DNA of 56,458 nucleotides from Chromatocurvus sp964613795 (GTDB taxonomy: Bacteria; Pseudomonadota; Gammaproteobacteria; Pseudomonadales; Halieaceae). The notes beneath the pieces are model-generated. The model worked only from the letters and a program-made list of their open reading frames with translations. It searched no databases and was not told the origin of the DNA. Both the position numbers and the translations under genes were made by a program. Positions 51,294-56,458 of the stretch are shown one piece after another. The first letter of the stretch is position 1, and the number at the start of each line of letters is the position of its first letter. Location: NCBI GenBank assembly GCA_964613795.1, contig CAZTJR010000021.1, positions 1 to 56,458 of the forward strand, written 5' to 3'.

Positions 51294-52324
51294 GTGACCT
51301 GACTGACACACAAGCCGCGTCGCAGCTGTGGTTCACAGCGCCGCTCGAGGTCGAGGTGCGGGATGTTCCGATCGCCGCGCCGGGGCCGGGTGAAGTCCGG
51401 GTAAAAACCTGCTATTCCGCGGTAAGCGCTGGTACTGAGCTGTTGCTGTATCGGGGCGAGATTCCGCAATCGATGGCACTGGACAGCACGCTCGATCATC
51501 TGCAGCAGTCACCAGGGTACCCGGTGCAATTCGGCTACGCCTGTATCGGCGACGTACAGGCTATCGGCAGTGGAGTCGATGCCACCTGGGCGGGACGACG
51601 GGTATTTTCCTTTCAGCCCCACGCCAGTCATTTCCTCGCGTTGCCACAACAGCTCATCGCAGTGCCAGACGATATTGCGGCACAGTCGGCGGTATTCCTG
51701 CCCAATATGGAAACGGCCATCAATCTCATACAGGATGGCCAGCCCATGATGGGCGAACGCGTCGTAGTGCTGGGCCAGGGCGTAGTGGGTCTGCTGTTGT
51801 CGGCCCTGCTCGCCCACTATCCGCTGGCCTCGCTGACTGCGGTGGAAGGACAGCGGTCGCGACAGCAACTTGCCCGCAGGATTGGTGTACAGACCGTGTA
51901 CAGCCCGGCGGAGGCAGAACGGCCCGCGCAGAGAGAGCCAGGTCTTTGCGACGCCGATCTGATTTATGAGGTGAGTGGCCATCCACAGGCGCTCAACCTG
52001 GCCATCGGTCTGAGCGGCTATGCCAGTCGCATCGTTATCGGAAGCTGGTACGGCAACAAGCCAGTGGCGGTTGACCTCGGCGGCGAAGCCCATCGCAACC
52101 GCCTGCAGCTGATGACCAGTCAGGTCAGCACGCTGGCACCGGCATTGAGCGGACGCTGGGACAAACAACGCCGTTTCGACCTTGCCTGGGACATGATCCG
52201 TCGTATCGACCCGAGTCAACTGGTGACACACACCCTACCGCTGCGGGAAGCCCCGGCGCTGTATCAGCAACTGCATGAGCAGCAGCCCGATATCGTGCAG
52301 ACCATGTTCCATTACCCAGACTGA
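51290..52324 (+). CDS. Zinc-type MDR dehydrogenase in the RibA cluster
   Basis: A 344-aa medium-chain dehydrogenase. The N-terminal half contains TCYSAVSAGTELLLYRG and a GYACIGDVQAIGSGVD loop, and the Rossmann half VVVLGQGVVGLLLSALL near residue 160. The shape recalls BchC-like or general zinc-binding alcohol dehydrogenases, but the usual catalytic Cys of the zinc site is replaced (Ala-Val-Ser-Ala-Gly-Thr-Glu at that place), so it may act without zinc. It could oxidise a hydroxyl on the side chain of the RibA/reductase product. ATGA overlap upstream and an 11-bp gap to the PTPS-like gene downstream. Substrate unknown. Confidence 0.85.
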   Translation: MSDLTDTQAASQLWFTAPLEVEVRDVPIAAPGPGEVRVKTCYSAVSAGTELLLYRGEIPQSMALDSTLDHLQQSPGYPVQFGYACIGDVQAIGSGVDATWAGRRVFSFQPHASHFLALPQQLIAVPDDIAAQSAVFLPNMETAINLIQDGQPMMGERVVVLGQGVVGLLLSALLAHYPLASLTAVEGQRSRQQLARRIGVQTVYSPAEAERPAQREPGLCDADLIYEVSGHPQALNLAIGLSGYASRIVIGSWYGNKPVAVDLGGEAHRNRLQLMTSQVSTLAPALSGRWDKQRRFDLAWDMIRRIDPSQLVTHTLPLREAPALYQQLHEQQPDIVQTMFHYPD

Positions 52325-52334
52325 CAGGACGCTT

Positions 52335-52715
52335 ATGTATACCGTTGCCGTTACACAGGATTTTATTGCCAACCACTACCTCATAGGCGGTGACTGGGGT
52401 GACGAAAACAGTCCCCATGCACACCACTACGTGCTCGAGGTCAGCATTGAAAGCGACACGCTCGATCAGCACGGCTATCTGGTCGACATTGTCGAGATCG
52501 AGGCGGCACTGACCTCGACAGTGGCATATTTCCGAGACAGCATGCTGAATGATAAGCCGGAATTTGCCGGCCTCAATCCGAGCATCGAACACTTCAGCCG
52601 TATTCTGAACGAAAAACTGATGGCTGGCATCACGCCACCCGGCAGCGGTACCCTGATCGTCAAGCTGTGGGAAAACGCGACCTGCTGGGCCGCTTACCGA
52701 CAATCATTCAGCTAA
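52335..52715 (+). CDS. 6-pyruvoyl-tetrahydropterin synthase/QueD-like protein (PTPS-III-like)
   Basis: A 126-aa member of the PTPS/QueD fold, an enzyme family that acts on dihydroneopterin-type compounds. The zinc ligands are His14 (IANHYL) and His28 plus His30 in SPHAHHY. The catalytic Cys that lies four residues before the HxH in ordinary PTPS and QueD is Glu24 (ENSPHAHHY), as in PTPS-III enzymes that make 6-hydroxymethyl-dihydropterin. The GYLVDIVEIEAAL segment and the C-terminal LWENATCWAAY glutamate are conserved. The start ATG at 52335 has AGGA 6 nt upstream. Its 3' end overlaps the convergent flippase-like gene by 12 bp. What it does to the RibA-derived intermediate is unknown. Confidence 0.85.
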   Translation: MYTVAVTQDFIANHYLIGGDWGDENSPHAHHYVLEVSIESDTLDQHGYLVDIVEIEAALTSTVAYFRDSMLNDKPEFAGLNPSIEHFSRILNEKLMAGITPPGSGTLIVKLWENATCWAAYRQSFS

Positions 52716-53667
52716 AACAGCCGGCTCGCCATGATGACTCGCGGCGCGATAGAAGCTGAACAGGCAGCCCGCGCCAATCAACAGCACCAGTGCGTCACGC
52801 AAGCGGATCAGAGCAATCAGCCCAACGGCAGCGCTCGCGGGAAGTCCCAGATACTGGAATGACCATAGCAGCGAGGCCTCGATCGTGCCGATGCCGCCGG
52901 GCACCGGCAGCAACATCGCCAGTCTCATTCCCAGCATGATCAGCACAATGCCTGTGGGTGGTACTGACAGGCCGAGAAAGCCCAGCAGCATCGCCAGCTC
53001 GATCAGCAGCGCGCTCCAGCCCGCCAGAGACAGCAACAGCGCCAGCCATAGCTTTGGCTGCTGGCCCACCAGGGCATCTCGCAGCAGAGTGACCAGCGCC
53101 TGCCATCCCCCCCTGNNNNNNNNNNNNNNNNNNNNNNNNNNNNNNNNNNNNNNNNNNNNNNNNNNNNNNNNNNNNNNNNNNNNNNNNNNNNNNNNNNNNN
53201 NNNNNNNNNNNNNNNAGCAGGACAGCGAGATTGGTGCCGGTTTCCACAAAGCGGTCCAGACCCAGTGCGGCCACGGCGCGGTGCATTGGCGTGCCGTAAT
53301 GGCGGTGCATCCAGTACAGCTGCAGTGGCTCACCGCCAAAATGCGGTCCTGGGGTCAGAAAACTCACGGTACTGCCGGCCTGGCGCAGACGGAACAGGCT
53401 CGTGAGGGACAGCGACGCCTGCAAGGCCTGTCCAAGCAGCTGCCAGCGCTTTACTGCAAGGTACAGAATGGCGACGTTGATCAGAATCCAGAGCAACCAG
53501 TGAGGCAGAGACAGTAAGGCCAGCTGGGAGACACTGTCACTGAGCGGTAACTGCCTGAGGGTCCAGGCAACCAGCCCCAGTGCGAGCAACCAAAGCACCA
53601 GAGCGAGGGTGCTTTTGCGGGCAATGCTGTCTGTGTCACGAAGGCCGGCTCCCGGAGTCAAGAACAC
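52704..53667 (-). CDS. Flippase-like (LPG synthase TM/UPF0104) membrane protein, split by a scaffold gap
   Basis: A multi-pass inner-membrane protein of the lysylphosphatidylglycerol-synthase transmembrane family, relatives of which are thought to flip or carry lipid-linked groups. Residues before the gap (about 150) include ALVLWLLALGLVAWTLRQLP and FRLRQAGSTVSFLTPGPHFGGEPLQLYWMHRH, the FGGEPLQ core motif. Residues after it (136) include AMLLPVPGGIGTIEASLL, the PGGIGxxE motif near the C-terminal end. The two parts read in different frames only because of the 100-N placeholder at 53116-53215; the true missing length must be a multiple of 3. Start GTG at 53667, overlapping the CDP-alcohol transferase gene by 10 bp. 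The 3' end overlaps the PTPS-like gene on the opposite strand by 12 bp. Confidence 0.85.
53116..53215. other. Assembly gap of 100 N inside the flippase-like gene
   Basis: One hundred unknown bases lie between two parts of the same gene. The left flank is a run of seven C (CCCCCCC) and the flanks share no sequence. The frame analysis requires a true length divisible by three. Confidence 0.98.
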
Positions 53668-54491
53668 GGACCCCGGTTAACATTTCGCCTGCCGCTGACG
53701 TGCCACCAGTCGCGGCAGAAGCCAATCAGCAGTGGGAGCATCAGAACGCCACCGAGAACCTGGGTGATACCCTGCGGCACCGGCGGCCAGAGCGCAACGG
53801 CCACCAGGCCCATCTGCAGGCCGGCAAGATACCGTCGCAGTCGACTGGGCGGCAGCGGATAGACAGGCAGCGCGCGCCGCCGCCGCCACGTTATGCCCCA
53901 TTGAAACAGGTAAAAAGCGATGCTCACGAGTAAATAGCTGACGTGAAGCTTGCCGTAGGCAACTATCGCAAGCAGCGGTGCTATCACCAGGCCGAGTGCA
54001 TCAAGCGCTGTGTCGAGCTCCGCACCCAGCCGGGTCGTATGCTGCTGATACCGTGCCATGCGGCCATCGAGGAGATCCCCAAGGGCTGCCGCCGTATACA
54101 GGCATGCAGGGACATAAAGAAGCCATGGCCTCATGTCCGCAGGCGGAACAAGCAAAAAACCGGCAAGCGCGGAAATCAGCAGGCCGCGAAACAGCGTGAT
54201 TCGGTTGCCATGACCCAGCGTGGCATAGCGCCTGTGCCCTTGGAGCGCGTCTGGGGAGCTGCAGTTAAGGTGAAGCCGCTTGCGGCACTGCCAGAGCACG
54301 AAACTCCAGCAGGCGAGGCCCATCAGCAACCAGCTCAGGGACATCTGTGCATCCTCAAGGCCTGAAAGTAGCGTTGCGCTCACCAGCAGCAGGCTGACGC
54401 CGAGAATGGCCACGCGCAACAGTTCACCCTGCAGTGCGCGCTCCACGTCTACGCGCGGCAGTTCATGCAGCGCATCAGACAAGCCCGGCAT
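53658..54491 (-). CDS. CDP-alcohol phosphatidyltransferase family protein
   Basis: A 277-aa inner-membrane enzyme that transfers a phospho-alcohol or phosphatidyl group from a CDP-linked donor. The catalytic motif D-G-x2-A-R-x8-G-x3-D-x3-D is perfect: Asp142-Gly143, Ala146-Arg147, Gly156, Asp160 and Asp164, in GDLLDGRMARYQQ and RLGAELDTALD. Six or so membrane segments lie around it, preceded by an extra N-terminal part of about 85 residues not found in minimal family members. The start at 54491 has no strong binding site. It overlaps the flippase-like gene by 10 bp, so the two are co-expressed. In the neighbourhood of a GT4, flippase and pterin-type genes it may build a lipid-linked headgroup; the acceptor is unknown. 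Confidence 0.9.
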   Translation of the reverse strand: MPGLSDALHELPRVDVERALQGELLRVAILGVSLLLVSATLLSGLEDAQMSLSWLLMGLACWSFVLWQCRKRLHLNCSSPDALQGHRRYATLGHGNRITLFRGLLISALAGFLLVPPADMRPWLLYVPACLYTAAALGDLLDGRMARYQQHTTRLGAELDTALDALGLVIAPLLAIVAYGKLHVSYLLVSIAFYLFQWGITWRRRRALPVYPLPPSRLRRYLAGLQMGLVAVALWPPVPQGITQVLGGVLMLPLLIGFCRDWWHVSGRRNVNRGPCS

Positions 54492-54703
54492 GTGCGCCCC
54501 GAATGGTAGAGAGGTTTCGTCTTTCTTGTATCATGCAGTAAGCCAAGTAGCGTCCATCGTGACTATACGGGCCACGTCTCTGGCGAGACCATCTCCCGAC
54601 CGTAATGCTGATCTGTGTTACCCCTGTATACGTAGGGTCAATCAGTCACGCCAACATTCACTCGCGCTATTTTTGGACAAAACAGGGACAGAATGCAGCC
54701 ATC

Positions 54704-56458
54704 ATGACGTCCACGTTATCCCCAACGCCACCGGCATCGCCGCTGGCCATGCCCACGCAGGTCCTGTCCCGGCGACCCGCGCACTATGATGCCAGTCACG
54801 ATTTGCGCACAGCGCTGGCACGCGCAATCACCTTCGGTGGCGCCCTCGCGTTGACGGCGGGCGCCTGCTTTCAGCTATACCACATTCTCCCGCTGAATGA
54901 AGCGGCGACCTTTGCTGCTTCAGCCGGTCCCGGGCTGACCTTGCTGCTGTGGCTGCTGCTGTGCCTGTTCACTGCGACCTTTGCCTGGATATCCCTGTCG
55001 GCGACGGGGGCCTTGGCGGGGCTGCTGTCTGCCTGCCAGACATCGGGGTCCCGCTGCAGGCAACGACAGTCTGGGCCGGATTCCGCGCTGCGCGGCAGGA
55101 CCGTCCTGATTATGCCCATATATAATGAGGATGCTATCAACGCCTGCGCAGCGCTGGCGGCGATGGGTGAGGACCTGGCCAGCGCAGGACTGCAGGAGCA
55201 CTTCGACATTTTCATTCTCTCCGACAGCAACGCCGCGGATGTCCTGACCACGGAAAGAGCCGCCGTGCAGTACCTGCGTGATCATCTGCGAGGAAAGATG
55301 TCCGTCTGGTATCGTCGCCGCGAGCACAACAGCCAGAGAAAGGCCGGCAATATCCGCGACTTCGTCAGCCGTTGGGGCGACAGTTACGACTACATGGTGG
55401 TACTGGACGCCGATAGCCTGATTGCCAGTAAAACGCTGATAGCGCTGGTCATGGAAATGGACGCCGATCCCGCAAGCGGCATCCTGCAAACCCTGCCACG
55501 TCTTCAGGGGGGAAAAACCCTGTTCGCCAGGCTGCAGCAGTTTGCCGGCCTCGCCTACGGTCCCGTCTTCTCGCGCGGCCTCTGCGCCTGGCAGGGTGAC
55601 GACGGCAACTACTGGGGCCACAATGCCATCATCCGGATACGCGCCTTTGCGGCTTCCGCCGGCCTGCCCGTGTTGCCGGGGCGTCGTCCATTCGGTGGTG
55701 AAATACGCTCTCACGATTTCGTGGAGGCCGCCCTGATGCGTCGCGCGGGATGGTCAGTCAGAATGCTGCCGGCGCTGACGCACTCCTGGGAAGAGTGCCC
55801 TCCCACGCTTCTGGATGCGGCTATCCGCGATCGTCGCTGGGCACAGGGCAATGTCCAGCACCTGGCAGTGGTGTCTACCCGCGGTCTGCGCTGGCCCAGC
55901 CGCGCCCATATGCTGATGGGCGTCATGAACTATCTGACCTCATTGCTCTGGCTGGCGATGGTCACGATTGGTCTCGTGTTGAGTACACGGCTGGCGCTGC
56001 CACAGCCGCGGCTTGTGCCGGAAGCCAGCCTACCCGTCTTTGATTCTGCGGGCATGATCGGCCTGTTCATTTTTACTATGGCACTGCTGCTGCTGCCAAA
56101 AATGCTCGGCCTCGCTGGTGGTCTGCTGAAACCGGAAATGCGTGGAGGCATGGGACGACTGACATTTTTCTGCAGTGTGCTGCTGGAGCTGCTTTTCTCT
56201 GTCCTGCATGCGCCCATCTTCATGATGATACACAGCCGGCACCTGTGGGACATCTCGCGCGGGAAAGACTCGGGCTGGTCGGCGCAGCGACGCCAGGGCA
56301 GCGGTATTCAGTGGTGGCAATTACTGATGCGTCATGGCGCACACACGAGCATCGGGATGTTGCTGCTGGGATTATTACTGTGGTTGCCGTCTTCTCTGCT
56401 GTACTGGATGCTGCCGATTATTATCGGCCTGATACTCGCCATCCCGCTTTCGGCTCTG
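54704..56458 (+). CDS. opgH: Glucans biosynthesis glucosyltransferase OpgH, partial at window end
   Basis: The first 585 codons of OpgH/MdoH, an inner-membrane GT2-type enzyme that makes the beta-glucan backbone of osmoregulated periplasmic glucans; full length is near 700-850, so the 3' end lies beyond the window. Membrane segments near residues 40-110 lead to the cytoplasmic catalytic part. There TVLIMPIYNED, the SDSNAADV loop, the donor DADS at 235-238, the SHDFVEAALMRRAGW block and RDRRWAQGN at 375-383 are the conserved GT2 and family motifs. Further membrane helices start near residue 405. The ATG at 54704 is likely, with only a weak AGGGACAG upstream; an in-frame ATG at 54749 is an alternative. 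No opgG lies upstream, unlike the usual opgGH operon. Confidence 0.93.
   Translation, partial: MTSTLSPTPPASPLAMPTQVLSRRPAHYDASHDLRTALARAITFGGALALTAGACFQLYHILPLNEAATFAASAGPGLTLLLWLLLCLFTATFAWISLSATGALAGLLSACQTSGSRCRQRQSGPDSALRGRTVLIMPIYNEDAINACAALAAMGEDLASAGLQEHFDIFILSDSNAADVLTTERAAVQYLRDHLRGKMSVWYRRREHNSQRKAGNIRDFVSRWGDSYDYMVVLDADSLIASKTLIALVMEMDADPASGILQTLPRLQGGKTLFARLQQFAGLAYGPVFSRGLCAWQGDDGNYWGHNAIIRIRAFAASAGLPVLPGRRPFGGEIRSHDFVEAALMRRAGWSVRMLPALTHSWEECPPTLLDAAIRDRRWAQGNVQHLAVVSTRGLRWPSRAHMLMGVMNYLTSLLWLAMVTIGLVLSTRLALPQPRLVPEASLPVFDSAGMIGLFIFTMALLLLPKMLGLAGGLLKPEMRGGMGRLTFFCSVLLELLFSVLHAPIFMMIHSRHLWDISRGKDSGWSAQRRQGSGIQWWQLLMRHGAHTSIGMLLLGLLLWLPSSLLYWMLPIIIGLILAIPLSAL

Noticed and set aside
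1..56458. tRNA genes, CRISPR array, insertion sequences, prophage or integrase genes
   Set aside because: None seen: no repeat-spacer pattern, no transposase or integrase motifs and no tRNA-like fold noticed. This was by eye and could miss a tRNA.

Overview
The window is GC-rich chromosomal DNA with about 46 protein genes, no tRNA or rRNA gene that I can see, and two 100-N scaffold gaps (9459-9558 and 53116-53215). Several genes point to an aerobic, probably aquatic gammaproteobacterium: a ribosome modulation factor (rmf), a 180-kDa-type NAD-glutamate dehydrogenase (gdhB), a three-subunit glycolate oxidase (glcDEF), a Yej-type peptide ABC transporter, a PepN-DUF2797-DUF1315-rhomboid-NadK-DUF1853 block of Pseudomonas-like appearance, and OpgH. 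A relative of the Halieaceae/Cellvibrionales would fit, but that placement is an impression of gene content and not a computed result.

Layout. At 1-3.5 kb on the minus strand are an MDR oxidoreductase, a CoA-transferase and a DUF3833/DUF3429 lipoprotein-membrane pair. At 3.7-9.4 kb are a small secreted two-Cys protein, a beta-helix-like lipoprotein and the large TonB-dependent receptor upstream of it, separated by two strong hairpin terminators, with a 63-aa protein gene diverging from the receptor. At 9.6-14.9 kb a secreted M20 metallopeptidase diverges from glcDEF. At 15.1-22.7 kb are rmf, a PAS-GGDEF-EAL protein and gdhB. At 22.8-29.8 kb a tightly coupled operon encodes MoxR ATPase, DUF58, DUF4381, VWA (BatA-like), VWA-TPR (BatB/C-like) and BatD.

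At 29.8-37.2 kb lie conserved housekeeping genes: pepN, DUF2797, DUF1315, rhomboid protease, nadK, DUF1853 and lipA. At 37.3-43.4 kb is a five-gene peptide ABC importer (two ATPases, a binding lipoprotein, two permeases). At 43.6-47.9 kb are an enoyl-CoA hydratase and a coupled plus-strand trio of alpha/beta hydrolase, membrane sulfatase-superfamily protein and FkbM methyltransferase.

The most interesting part is 47.9-56.5 kb. Short blocks on alternating strands encode a methyltransferase with a GT4 glycosyltransferase (minus), then GTP cyclohydrolase II, a stand-alone RibD-type reductase, an MDR dehydrogenase and a PTPS/QueD-like protein (plus, overlapping or closely spaced), then a flippase-like membrane protein and a CDP-alcohol phosphatidyltransferase (minus), then OpgH glucosyltransferase (plus, cut by the window end). 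GTP-ring-opening and pterin-type chemistry beside glycosylation, methylation, phospholipid headgroup transfer and a lipid-flippase-type membrane protein suggests an undescribed glycosylated or lipid-linked pteridine/diaminopyrimidine product. That product is inference. The gene identities are well supported by motifs.
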